From an uncultured Clostridia bacterium (lineage in GTDB: Bacteria > Bacillota > Clostridia > Christensenellales > UBA1242), in contig CALVTE010000003.1 of NCBI GenBank assembly GCA_944360075.1, positions 1 to 64,000 on the forward strand: a DNA stretch of 64,000 bases. The letters are read 5' to 3'. Under the pieces are notes generated by a model, which saw only the letters and a list, made by a program, of their open reading frames with translations, had not been told where the DNA came from and ran no database searches. Shown piece by piece: positions 1-6,764 of this stretch; the first letter of the stretch is position 1; each line of letters opens with the position of its first letter. Both the position numbers and the translations under genes were made by a program.

Positions 1-100
1 AGAGCAACTAAAATCTCAACAAGAAGATGAAGAATATTTAGAGTGGCTGAAAGAAAAAGAAATGCGTAAAAAGAAAAGACAAAAAGATTTTGAGATGTAA
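1..100 (+). CDS. C-terminal end of an unknown charged protein (partial)
   Basis: The window opens inside a reading frame (frame from base 2) that ends at a TAA at 98-100. The 32 visible residues are almost entirely Glu, Lys, Arg and Gln and end in KKKRQKDFEM, consistent with a charged helical tail. No domain can be named from so little sequence. It is followed directly by a good intrinsic terminator, which supports a real gene end. The product cannot be identified without the upstream sequence. Confidence 0.6.
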   Translation, partial: EQLKSQQEDEEYLEWLKEKEMRKKKRQKDFEM

Positions 101-106
101 AAAAAT

Positions 107-140
107 GACTGGGAATTTATGATAATTCTCAGTCTTTTTT
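107..140 (+). terminator. Intrinsic terminator of the partial gene
   Basis: An 11-bp stem (107-117 with 124-134, one G-T pair, loop TATGAT) is followed by TTTTTT. It lies 6 nt after the stop codon of the partial upstream gene. The AT-rich stretch from here to the tRNA terminator at 318 holds no gene, only four short copies of TTTTAGACA. Confidence 0.85.
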
Positions 141-317
141 ATGCAATTTTTTCAAGAATTTTTAGACAATTTTTTAGACAGTGGCGATTTTGGGTTGTTT
201 TTGAATAAAAAATTAGTTTGCAAAATGACAAATATTTTTGTTGTAAATATTGAAATTTTAGACACTTTTTACAAAAATTTTAGACAATTTTGGGCTAAAA
301 TTTATATGCTTAGATAT

Positions 318-346
318 TAAAAAATCCCTTATATTATAAGGGATTT
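318..346 (-). terminator. Terminator of the tRNA-Lys transcription unit
   Basis: On the minus strand, 4 nt past the CCA end of tRNA-Lys, the stem AAATCCCTTATA/TATAAGGGATTT is followed by a T tract (the A run at 318-323 of the plus strand). It would end the transcript that starts near 1123 and runs through the tRNA-like array. Confidence 0.85.
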
Positions 347-350
347 AGCG

Positions 351-426
351 TGGTGGGCTGTCGGGGACTCGAACCCCGGACCCACTGATTAAGAGTCAGT
401 TGCTCTACCAACTGAGCTAACAGCCC
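351..426 (-). tRNA. tRNA-Lys (anticodon CTT), CCA encoded
   Basis: This is a complete cloverleaf of 76 nt including CCA. The acceptor stem GGGCTGT pairs with ACAGCCC. The D arm is GCTC/GAGC, the anticodon stem ACTGA/TCAGT encloses the loop CTCTTAA (anticodon CTT), the variable loop is GGGTC, and the T arm is CGGGG-TTCGAGT-CCCCG. It decodes AAG. It is the last and only intact unit of a minus-strand array that otherwise consists of decayed or interrupted tRNA-Lys-like copies, and it is followed by its own terminator. Confidence 0.97.
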
Positions 427-431
427 ACGCT

Positions 432-499
432 TATAGTTTATACTCATTTCGGAGCGTATGATTAAGAGTCGAATGCTCTACCAACTGAGCTAGCAGTCC
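432..499 (-). pseudogene. Truncated tRNA-Lys(CTT)-like remnant
   Basis: Read on the minus strand from 499, the sequence GGACTGCTAGCTCAGTTGG begins a tRNA-Lys-like 5' half with an intact D arm (GCTC/GAGC). It continues through the anticodon stem TTCGA and the loop CTCTTAA with a CTT anticodon. After the loop, at about 460, homology stops: the 3' anticodon strand, variable loop, T arm and acceptor 3' strand are absent. Its 5' half matches the units of the adjacent array better than it matches the intact tRNA-Lys, so it is the probable uninterrupted relative of those units. Confidence 0.8.
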
Positions 500-522
500 A
501 TACTTTGTTTGATTTTTTTGTT

Positions 523-635
523 CCAGGGTTCTCGCCCTGGACCCTTCGATTTAATTCCGCCTATGGCTCCATACGCAGACCCTTTGGGTCTTGGCGCTGC
601 GTCGAATGCTCTTGCCAACTTGAGCTAGCAGTCCA
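523..635 (-). repeat. tRNA-like unit 1 with anticodon-loop insert
   Basis: From 635 downwards: GGACTGC, D arm GCTC-AAGTTGGCAA-GAGC, anticodon 5' strand TTCGA, an insert of 52 nt, anticodon 3' strand TCGAA, variable loop GGGTC, and T-like hairpin CCAGGG-CGAGAA-CCCTGG. The insert carries the hairpin AGACCC-AAA-GGGTCT, a second hairpin TATGG/CCATA, and an outer CGCC/GGCG pairing. The two halves of the anticodon stem remain complementary across the insert. Confidence 0.75.
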
Positions 636-657
636 TACTTTGTTTGATTTTTTTGTT

Positions 658-768
658 CCAGGGTTCTCGCCCTGGACCCTTCGATTTAATTTCGCCTTTG
701 GCTCCATACGCAGGCCTTGCGGCCTTGGCGCTGCGTCTTATGCTCTTGCCAACTTAAGCTAGCAGTCC
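658..768 (-). repeat. tRNA-like unit 2, decayed anticodon stem
   Basis: Same architecture as unit 1, but the 5' anticodon strand is changed (TAAGA against TCGAA) and one D-stem base is altered, so the anticodon stem no longer pairs. The insert hairpin is AGGCC-GCAA-GGCCT. Confidence 0.7.
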
Positions 769-792
769 ATACTTTGTTTGATTTTTTTTGTT

Positions 793-903
793 CCAGGGTT
801 CTCGCCCTGGACCCTTCGATTTAATTCCGCCTTTGGCTCCATACGCAGGCCTTGCGGCCTTGGCGCTGCATCGAATGCTCTTGCCAACTTGAGCTAGCAG
901 TCC
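793..903 (-). repeat. tRNA-like unit 3 with anticodon-loop insert
   Basis: Same architecture as unit 1 with an intact TTCGA/TCGAA anticodon stem and a 51-nt insert. The insert hairpin is AGGCC-GCAA-GGCCT, which differs from unit 1 by a base-pair-preserving change. Confidence 0.75.
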
Positions 904-926
904 ATACTTTGTTTGATTTTTTTGTT

Positions 927-1001
927 CCAGGGTTCTCGCCCTGGACCCTTCGATTTAATTCCGCCTATGGCTCCATACGCAGGCCTTGCGGCCTTGGCGC
1001 T
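927..1001 (-). repeat. tRNA-like unit 4, lacking its 5' half
   Basis: The T-like hairpin, variable loop, 3' anticodon strand and most of the insert are present. The sequence departs from the repeat at about 1001, inside the insert, so the D arm and 5' acceptor strand are missing. On the minus strand this is the promoter-proximal unit. The 120 nt between it and the promoter show no further recognisable element. Confidence 0.7.
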
Positions 1002-1129
1002 AGGTTTTGCAAATTGTTGGTAAAAGGGTGGAGCGAAAATTTTTGCAAGCGCAGGTTGTGCGGATGTGCTCGTCTTTGCAAATCATTTTAGTTTAAAATT
1101 TTGTTGTGCATTTTTAGAACACATGTGCT

Positions 1130-1158
1130 ATTATACATGCAAAACAAATTTTTGTCAA
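1130..1158 (-). promoter_or_regulatory. Consensus sigma-A promoter for the tRNA-like array
   Basis: On the minus strand, TTGACA (1158-1153) and TATAAT (1135-1130) are separated by exactly 17 bp, a perfect match to consensus. Transcription would start near 1123 and run through the tRNA-like units and tRNA-Lys to the terminator at 318-346, giving a precursor of about 800 nt. It sits just after the stop codon of the ribbon-helix-helix gene. Confidence 0.85.
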
Positions 1159-1173
1159 CAAAAAAACAGTGAT

Positions 1174-1353
1174 TTATTCAATCTTATCTTCAGTTATTGT
1201 GCCGTAAATATTTTCAAATTCTTTGACGTGTTTTTTGATAAGTTGTTCAATTTCTTTATTTTTTGTTCGTCCATAATAATTTGAAATGTATTCCATTTTT
1301 GACAAAAGGTCCTTTGAAGTCCTAAGAGTAAACCTTGAATAGTTGTTTTTCAT
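1174..1353 (-). CDS. Arc-type ribbon-helix-helix DNA-binding protein (59 aa)
   Basis: A 59-codon minus-strand gene starts with ATG at 1353, preceded by AAAAGGAG at good spacing. Residues 5-11 (YSRFTLR) form the beta strand typical of Arc/MetJ repressors. Two helices follow, about 13-25 (SKDLLSKMEYISNYYG) and 29-46 (TKNKEIEQLIKKHVKEFE). Such proteins bind operators as dimers or tetramers. Its stop lies 16 bp before the -35 box of the promoter driving the tRNA-like array, so local regulation is conceivable but unproven. The family assignment rests on the pattern of the fold; the target is unknown. Confidence 0.7.
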   Translation of the reverse strand: MKNNYSRFTLRTSKDLLSKMEYISNYYGRTKNKEIEQLIKKHVKEFENIYGTITEDKIE

Positions 1354-1442
1354 ATTCCGCTCCTTTTAAGCAATTTTAATATATATATTTTGTGAAAAAT
1401 TAAAGTTGCGTGTTTTCGACCGAGAAATATTTAAAAAGTAGT

Positions 1443-1470
1443 TTGAAAAATGCTGGTTAAGGTTTATAAT
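1443..1470 (+). promoter_or_regulatory. rsmD promoter, leaderless arrangement
   Basis: TTGAAA (1443-1448), 16-bp spacer, TATAAT (1465-1470). The ATG of rsmD begins 8 nt after the last base of the -10 box, so the A of the start codon falls at the expected transcription start. No Shine-Dalgarno is present. Confidence 0.75.
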
Positions 1471-1477
1471 AAATAGT

Positions 1478-2020
1478 ATGAGAGTGACAGCAGGCAAATT
1501 TAAGGGTAGAGTGCTTGAACAAAACAAGTTTGATCATATAAGACCCACCGCCGACATGGTAAAGCAGGCAATATTCAACAAAATTGCTTTTCTTGTGCCA
1601 GGCGCAAGAGTTCTTGACCTTTTTTGCGGAACGGGCGCTCTTGGCATTGAGGCGCTCAGCAGAGGGGCGGATGAAGTGGTTTTTGTCGATAAGGATTTTC
1701 GCTCGGTTGCTCTTACAAGGCAAAATCTTGCCAAACTCGGAGTGCAAGCGCAAGTTGTCAAAAGCGATTATTTGAATGCGCTGAAATATTTTAAGGGGCT
1801 AGGCAAAACTTTTGATATAATTTTGCTCGACCCACCGTATCAAAGCGGAGTTTATCAGAGTTGCCTTGAGGCAATTTGCGAATATCAACTTCTTGAAAAG
1901 GGTGGGATGATTGTGTGCGAGCAAAGCAAGGATTTGAGTTTTGATTTTTCACTTTTCAACCTTGAAAGCGAAAAAATTTATGGCATAAAAAAGGTGGTTT
2001 ATCTGACAAGAAAAGATTAA
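1478..2020 (+). CDS. rsmD: 16S rRNA (guanine-966-N2)-methyltransferase RsmD
   Basis: RsmD methylates N2 of G966 in 16S rRNA using SAM, acting in the cytoplasm during 30S assembly. The 180-residue protein has the family opening MRVTAGKFKG, the RPTADMVKQAIFN block (about 22-34), SAM motif I VLDLFCGTGALGIEA (45-59) and the catalytic DPPY tetrad (118-121), as expected for an N-methyltransferase of this length. There is no ribosome binding site; the start lies at the predicted transcription start of a strong promoter, so translation is probably leaderless. It stands alone, followed after 91 bp by the GDPD gene. In many Bacillota it neighbours coaD, which is not here. Confidence 0.95.
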   Translation: MRVTAGKFKGRVLEQNKFDHIRPTADMVKQAIFNKIAFLVPGARVLDLFCGTGALGIEALSRGADEVVFVDKDFRSVALTRQNLAKLGVQAQVVKSDYLNALKYFKGLGKTFDIILLDPPYQSGVYQSCLEAICEYQLLEKGGMIVCEQSKDLSFDFSLFNLESEKIYGIKKVVYLTRKD

Positions 2021-2111
2021 ATTTGTTTTTTCTTGCAAAACTGACCGAATTTGTTTGAATTCTTTTGCGCATATGATATAATATTTAACAAGATTTTAAA
2101 AAGGAAAGAGT

Positions 2112-2843
2112 ATGAAAGATATTTTTGATTCTTGGCTTGTTTGCCAGCCAATTGCACATCGCGGACTTCACGACAAGGATATTCCAGAAAATTCTTTGCC
2201 GGCATTTCAAAACGCAATCGATAATGGTTATGCCATTGAGCTTGACGTTCAAATGATTGCTGACGGCACTTTGGTTGTTTTTCACGACGATAGTTTGTCA
2301 AGGCTGACAAACAATGATGGGTATTTAAAATTTTTAAACAAGTCAGACCTTGAAATCTTGACGCTTAAAGGCTCTAAAGAAAAAATACCAACTCTTGAAG
2401 ACGTTTTGCTTTTTATAAAAGGGCAAACACCAATTTTGATTGAGATAAAAAACAAGGGCAAGGTAGGGCAGCTTGAACAAAAAGTTATCGACCTTTTGAA
2501 AGACTATAAAGGCGAGTTTGCTGTGGAGTCTTTCAATCCTTATGTTCTTCAATATTTTGAAAGGCACGCTCCAAACTTTTTGCGTGGGCAGCTTGCTGGT
2601 TTTTTGAAGAAAGAAAAATTGCCGTTTTTTCAGCGCTATGCTTTGAAAAGAATGCTTTTAAATAGGCACGTTTCAAAACCAGATTTTATTGCATACGAGG
2701 CAAAATATTTGCCAAATCGCTTTGTGAGAAAATATAAAAATCTTCCACTTATTGCTTGGACGGTCAAAAGTCAGCAAGAATATTTGAGAGTGGTCAAATA
2801 TTGCGACAACGTGATTTTTGAAGATTTTGAGCCTAAGATATAG
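2112..2843 (+). CDS. Glycerophosphodiester phosphodiesterase (GDPD family)
   Basis: This cytoplasmic enzyme is predicted to hydrolyse glycerophosphodiesters to glycerol-3-phosphate and an alcohol, recycling phospholipid head groups. The 243-residue TIM barrel shows the conserved HRG (16-18), the metal ligands E43 and D45 in AIELDVQ, H58 in VVFHDD, and a LIEIKNK motif near 113. The C-terminal half carries AWTVKS, usual for the UgpQ-like group. No signal peptide is seen, which favours an intracellular role. An SD (AAGGAAAGAG) precedes the ATG and a TATAAT-like box lies about 30 nt upstream. A hairpin terminator follows. The exact substrate cannot be read from sequence. Confidence 0.9.
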   Translation: MKDIFDSWLVCQPIAHRGLHDKDIPENSLPAFQNAIDNGYAIELDVQMIADGTLVVFHDDSLSRLTNNDGYLKFLNKSDLEILTLKGSKEKIPTLEDVLLFIKGQTPILIEIKNKGKVGQLEQKVIDLLKDYKGEFAVESFNPYVLQYFERHAPNFLRGQLAGFLKKEKLPFFQRYALKRMLLNRHVSKPDFIAYEAKYLPNRFVRKYKNLPLIAWTVKSQQEYLRVVKYCDNVIFEDFEPKI

Positions 2844-2864
2844 GTTTTGTTTATGGCAAGGCAG

Positions 2865-2895
2865 AAAATTGGAGAGACCTCTCTCCAATTTTTTC
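2865..2895 (+). terminator. Intrinsic terminator after the GDPD gene
   Basis: The 12-bp stem AAAATTGGAGAG/CTCTCCAATTTT with loop ACCT is followed by T residues. It is nested inside a longer inverted repeat, GCAAGGCAG (2856-2864) with CTGCCTTGC (2953-2961), and followed by a second hairpin GCGGCTTTT/AAAAGCCGC (2921-2929 with 2942-2950). Confidence 0.85.
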
Positions 2896-2989
2896 CTTTT
2901 TTGCGCGGCAAAAAAGGGGAGCGGCTTTTGCGGCAGGGCAAAAAGCCGCGGCTGCCTTGCACTTTAAACTGAAAAATGCCATGATTGTT

Positions 2990-3017
2990 TGCTTTTATTT
3001 TTAATGTGTTATATAAT
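2990..3017 (+). promoter_or_regulatory. lepA promoter, leaderless arrangement
   Basis: TTGCTT (2990-2995), 16-bp spacer, TATAAT (3012-3017), then seven bases and the ATG at 3025. No Shine-Dalgarno fits between the promoter and the start codon. Confidence 0.7.
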
Positions 3018-3024
3018 CATAACC

Positions 3025-4833
3025 ATGAATAGACAGGAAAAAACAAGAAATTTTTGTATTATTGCTCATATCGACCATGGAAAAAGCACCTTGGCAGATC
3101 GGTTGATTGAAAAAACAGGAACACTTGCCAAGCGCGATATGCAAAATCAGCTTTTAGACAGCATGGAACTTGAAAGAGAAAAGGGCATTACCATCAAGCT
3201 CACTCCCACCAGAATGCTCTATAATTTTGAAGGGGAAGAATATCAACTAAATTTGATTGACACTCCAGGTCACGTTGATTTCACCTATGAAGTTTCACGG
3301 TCTTTAGCCGCTTGCGAAGGTGCAATACTTATCGTTGACGCATCGCAAGGGGTGGAAGCACAAACTCTTGCAAATGCCTATCTTGCCATAGACAACAACC
3401 TTGAAATCTTGCCTGTGCTCAACAAAATCGATTTGCCTTCTGCAAGGCCAGAGGAAGTGAAAAAAGAGATTGAAGATGTGGTGGGCATTCCTGCCATGCA
3501 CGCGCCTTGCATTTCAGCCAAAGACGGCACCAACATCGAACAAGTTTTAGAGATGATCATCAAAGAATTTCCTTGCCCAAAAGGAGAGGAAAATGGCAAG
3601 CTGAAATGCCTTGTTTTTGACAGCTACTACGACAATTTTAAAGGTGCAATATGCTTGATAAGAGTGTTTGACGGGCAGGTGAAAGCTGGCGACAAAATCA
3701 AAATGATGCAAACAGGAAAAACCTTTGAGGTGACTGAAGTTGGCATTTTTGTGCCAAACCCAAAAACTACCGAAATTTTGCGTGCGGGAGATGTTGGATA
3801 TATCGCCTGCTCAATCAAAACTATTCAAGACGTGGCGGTGGGAGACACTATCACAAACGCTCTTGACCCTTGCCAGTTGGCTTTGCCGGGATATAAAAAG
3901 GTGCAGCCAGTGGTTTTCTGCGGGATTTTTCCTGTTGACGGGGCAAAATATCAAGAGCTTAAAGATGCACTTGAAAAACTAAAACTCAACGATGCTTCTT
4001 TGCAGTTTGAACCAGAAGTATCGCAAGCCCTCGGTTTTGGTTTTCGTTGTGGATTTTTGGGACTTTTGCATCTTGAAATTATTTCCGAGCGCATTGAGAG
4101 AGAGTTTAATCTTGACATCATCACCACGGCGCCTGGGGTTACCTTAAAAGTCAAAAAAACTGACGGGCAAGTTTTGAGTTTGTCAAACCCGTCGCAACTG
4201 CCAAATCCGGTGGAAATTGAGTATATTGAAGAGCCTATCGTCAAAGCCAGCATTTTTGCTCCACCTCAATATGTTGGAGCGATTATGGAACTTTGCCAAG
4301 ACAAACGAGGGGTTTATAAAGGGCTTGTCTATCTTGACAGCCAAAGAGTGCGAGTTGACTATATTCTTCCGCTCAGCGAAATTGTTTACGACTTTTTTGA
4401 CAGTTTAAAATCTCGCACAAAGGGTTATGCAAGCTTTGACTATGAAATGGCGGGGTATGAAAAGAGCGACCTTGTGAAAGTTGACATTTTGCTTAATGGC
4501 GAAAAGTGTGATGCTCTGTCTATCATCGTGCATAAAGACAAGGCTTATGCTCGCGGCAGAAACTTGACGGAAAAACTTAAAAAAATCATTCCAAGACAGC
4601 TTTTTGAAGTGCCAATTCAGGCAGCAATAGGAAATAAAATCATCGCTAGAGAAACCGTTTCGGCCATGAGAAAGGACGTGCTTGCCAAGTGTTACGGCGG
4701 CGATATCACGCGAAAACGAAAACTGCTTGAAAAGCAAAAAGAAGGAAAAAAACGAATGAGAAAAATTGGCTCTGTTGAAATTCCGTCTGAAGCCTTTATG
4801 TCGATTTTAAAACTCGATGACGAGGATAAGTGA
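3025..4833 (+). CDS. lepA: Elongation factor 4 (LepA) ribosomal GTPase
   Basis: EF4 is a membrane- and ribosome-associated GTPase acting on stalled or initiating ribosomes. The 602-residue protein starts [20 protein letters not shown], the standard LepA N-terminus. That places the start at 3025 rather than at the in-frame codon 36 bp upstream, which overlaps the promoter. The P loop AHIDHGKS is at 14-21, DTPGH is the G3 motif, and NKID is G4. Domains II and III follow, with the EF4-specific C-terminal domain ([19 protein letters not shown]) near the end. Its TGA overlaps the ATG of hemW by one base, the conserved lepA-hemW pair. The gene appears to be leaderless. Confidence 0.97.
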   Translation: MNRQEKTRNFCIIAHIDHGKSTLADRLIEKTGTLAKRDMQNQLLDSMELEREKGITIKLTPTRMLYNFEGEEYQLNLIDTPGHVDFTYEVSRSLAACEGAILIVDASQGVEAQTLANAYLAIDNNLEILPVLNKIDLPSARPEEVKKEIEDVVGIPAMHAPCISAKDGTNIEQVLEMIIKEFPCPKGEENGKLKCLVFDSYYDNFKGAICLIRVFDGQVKAGDKIKMMQTGKTFEVTEVGIFVPNPKTTEILRAGDVGYIACSIKTIQDVAVGDTITNALDPCQLALPGYKKVQPVVFCGIFPVDGAKYQELKDALEKLKLNDASLQFEPEVSQALGFGFRCGFLGLLHLEIISERIEREFNLDIITTAPGVTLKVKKTDGQVLSLSNPSQLPNPVEIEYIEEPIVKASIFAPPQYVGAIMELCQDKRGVYKGLVYLDSQRVRVDYILPLSEIVYDFFDSLKSRTKGYASFDYEMAGYEKSDLVKVDILLNGEKCDALSIIVHKDKAYARGRNLTEKLKKIIPRQLFEVPIQAAIGNKIIARETVSAMRKDVLAKCYGGDITRKRKLLEKQKEGKKRMRKIGSVEIPSEAFMSILKLDDEDK

Positions 4834-5927
4834 TGAACAGCATATACATCCACATTCCTTTTTGCGAGCAAAAATGCTTTTACTGCGCTTTTGCCTCTTT
4901 TGACAAGCAGTTTGACAAGGTGGAAAAATATTTCAATGCTCTTAAAAAAGAAATTGACACCTCACCCTTCAAACTGAAAATTGGCAGCATTTTTATTGGA
5001 GGCGGCACTCCAAGCGCGGTCAATCCTTGTTTTATTGAGCAAATTTTAAGGTCGGTCAGAGAGAAATTTCAGGTGGAGAAGGATGCAGAAATCACTCTTG
5101 AAGCTAACCCTAATTCTTTGGATGAAAAAAAGTTGAAAAAATATTTTGAAATGGGCATCAACAGACTTTCAATAGGTGTGCAGTCGCTTGACAACAGGCA
5201 ACTGAAAACGCTGGGAAGGCTGCATAACAGAAAACAAGTTTTTAAAGTCTTAAAAACGGCAAAAAAGGCGGGGTATAAAAATATAAACTGCGATTTGCTG
5301 CTTGGGCTTGAAAGACAGAATTTTTTTCAATTAAAACGCGAGATAAATTCTCTAAAAAAGTATGTCACGCACTTTTCTTGCTATATGCTGCAAGTGGAAG
5401 AGGGCTCGCCTTTAAAAGTAATGGTAGAAAAGGGAAAGGTGAAGTTGCCACAGGATGACAAGGTGGCGCAGCAGTATCACAAGCTTGCAAAATTTCTCAA
5501 AAAAAATGGTTTTGAGCAATATGAAATTTCAAATTTTGCCAGCAATGGGTGGCTCTGCCGCCATAATCTCAACTACTGGAGCAGGGGCAATTATCTGGGG
5601 TTTGGGCTTGGAGCTCACTCCTTTATTGATGGCACAAGATGGGCAAATTCTTCAAGTTTTGATGACTATTTTATTGGCAAAAAAGCCTTCACAGAACAAC
5701 TGGACAACAAGCAAATTGTCGAAGAAATTGTGATGCTTGGGCTGCGATGCTGTTTGGGATTTAGGCTAAGTCAACTGAAAAAATATGGCGTTAAACTTGA
5801 AAAAAATCCATATTTTAATGAGTTTTTGGAAAAAGGTGTTCTCAAGGCAGAAAATGGCGTGATAAAAATAAACCCCGACTACTACGGGGTCAGCAATTTG
5901 GTTATTGAAAAATTGATTGATTTTTAA
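4833..5927 (+). CDS. hemW: Radical SAM heme chaperone HemW
   Basis: HemW binds heme and a 4Fe-4S cluster and is thought to insert heme into target proteins; it is not coproporphyrinogen oxidase. The 364-residue protein has the radical SAM cysteines C11, C15 and C18 in IPFCEQKCFYCAF, a GGGTPS motif, an EANP(N)S strand and a GVQS strand, all typical of the HemN/HemW superfamily. The HemN-specific N-terminal extension is missing. The start codon overlaps the lepA stop (TGATG), so the two are translationally coupled. In Bacillus this pair is followed by hrcA-grpE-dnaK; here a convergent unknown gene follows immediately. Confidence 0.93.
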   Translation: MNSIYIHIPFCEQKCFYCAFASFDKQFDKVEKYFNALKKEIDTSPFKLKIGSIFIGGGTPSAVNPCFIEQILRSVREKFQVEKDAEITLEANPNSLDEKKLKKYFEMGINRLSIGVQSLDNRQLKTLGRLHNRKQVFKVLKTAKKAGYKNINCDLLLGLERQNFFQLKREINSLKKYVTHFSCYMLQVEEGSPLKVMVEKGKVKLPQDDKVAQQYHKLAKFLKKNGFEQYEISNFASNGWLCRHNLNYWSRGNYLGFGLGAHSFIDGTRWANSSSFDDYFIGKKAFTEQLDNKQIVEEIVMLGLRCCLGFRLSQLKKYGVKLEKNPYFNEFLEKGVLKAENGVIKINPDYYGVSNLVIEKLIDF

Positions 5928-5929
5928 AG

Positions 5930-6328
5930 TTATTTTTCCTCGATTTCTTCCGCTTGCTTATTTTTTAACAAACAAGCAATATCGCTGGACACATCATCAA
6001 GCAAAACATTATAGTCGGAAAATTGGCTTTGGAGAAAACTTGTGCAGGCTGCAGAAATCTTGTCGAGCAAGCCTTCCTCTTGTATTTTAGAAAAATATTG
6101 TCTGTAATCTGGCTTTATCTTTATAATTCCATTTTTGCAGGCAAAAACATCTTCTCCAATTTTTTTGTTGATTATATTTTTAATGGTGTTATACAAATCG
6201 TTGTAATTTTCAGGTTCACTCCTTAACTTGTTAAGGGCAAGTTTTTTGCATTTTTTTTGGAGTGCGCTCTGCTCAGCTTTTTTTAGAGCCTCGTCGTGTT
6301 TTTGTTTTACAATTTCGTTGAAAGTCAT
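5930..6328 (-). CDS. Hypothetical charged helical protein (132 aa)
   Basis: No family is recognised. The gene is on the minus strand with a clear ribosome binding site (TTAAAGGAG, 7 nt before the ATG at 6328), which supports it being real. The protein is cytoplasmic, rich in Lys, Glu, Gln and Asp, and mostly helical by pattern; residues 1-40 form a strongly charged helix and the end is EEIEEK. No cysteine motif or membrane segment is seen. It converges with hemW (2-bp gap) and is divergent from ylxM. Confidence 0.6.
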   Translation of the reverse strand: MTFNEIVKQKHDEALKKAEQSALQKKCKKLALNKLRSEPENYNDLYNTIKNIINKKIGEDVFACKNGIIKIKPDYRQYFSKIQEEGLLDKISAACTSFLQSQFSDYNVLLDDVSSDIACLLKNKQAEEIEEK

Positions 6329-6476
6329 TTTTTCTCCTTTAATAAATCAAATTTTAACACACCAAAAAGCGTTCGTCAAGTAAGAAAATGAAAAATTTTA
6401 AAAAAATGCTTGCTTTTTTTTCAGCTGTATGATAAAATCGTGTTGTAAAGTAAAACTGCTTTACAAAAGGGCATTT

Positions 6477-6764
6477 ATGAAAGTTGAAGAGAATGTGTTT
6501 TATCTTAAGCTGTTTGACTTGTATAGGCCACTGTTTAGTTTGACGCAGCAAGCTGTGATGGAGGACTTTTTGGCGGGCGACTTGACCCTTAGTGAAATTG
6601 CTCAAAACCAAGGGATTTCAAGGCAGGCGGTCAAAGATTGCGTTGACAAGTCGCTCAAAAAATTGAAAGATATTGAAGACAAACTTCAACTTGGCAAAAG
6701 AATTGCCGCTTTGGAACAAGAATTGAAAGAAGCAAAAAGTCGCAACAAAAAAGGGGATAATTGA
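6477..6764 (+). CDS. ylxM: YlxM-family putative helix-turn-helix protein (UPF0122)
   Basis: YlxM genes nearly always precede ffh and encode a small protein with a sigma-70 region-4-like helix-turn-helix; a role in SRP activation has been proposed. The 95-residue product shows the family signature LYRPLFSLTQQAVMEDFLAG (14-33) and the HTH LSEIAQNQGISRQAVKDCV (about 36-54), followed by a charged coiled-coil tail. The start at 6477 is chosen because AAAGGG precedes it; an in-frame ATG 48 bp upstream overlaps the promoter region. Its TGA overlaps the ATG of ffh by one base. Confidence 0.9.
   Translation: MKVEENVFYLKLFDLYRPLFSLTQQAVMEDFLAGDLTLSEIAQNQGISRQAVKDCVDKSLKKLKDIEDKLQLGKRIAALEQELKEAKSRNKKGDN

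Larger units (their letters stand above)
492..1001 (-). repeat. Tandem array of tRNA-Lys-derived units (period 133-136 bp)
   Basis: The motif agcagtccatactttgtttg recurs at 492, 628, 761 and 896, giving spacings of 136, 133 and 135 bp. On the minus strand each unit holds a tRNA-like 5' acceptor and D arm, an anticodon arm interrupted by a GC-rich insert, and a variable loop plus T-like hairpin. The units are joined by an AT-rich linker that replaces the 3' acceptor strand. The array breaks off at about 1001. Open frames across it are repeat artefacts. It lies between a consensus minus-strand promoter (1130-1158) and the intact tRNA-Lys, so it is probably transcribed. Confidence 0.85.

Noticed and set aside
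492-1001. The tandem repeats considered as a CRISPR array
   Set aside because: The units are 133-136 bp and nearly identical along their whole length, with no unique spacers; they align to tRNA parts.
523-1001. Insert in the tRNA-like units considered as a group I intron
   Set aside because: At 51-52 nt it is far too short and lacks the P, Q, R, S core elements.
505-1091. Open frames of 85 and 79 codons in the repeat array (505-762 and 852-1091)
   Set aside because: They translate the tRNA-like repeat on the opposite strand, repeat the same peptide for each unit and have no ribosome binding site.
1066-1284. 72-codon plus-strand frame
   Set aside because: It is antisense to the better supported minus-strand ribbon-helix-helix gene and has no ribosome binding site.
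2989-3024. N-terminal extension of LepA from the upstream in-frame start
   Set aside because: The extension overlaps the promoter, and the conserved LepA N-terminus begins at 3025.
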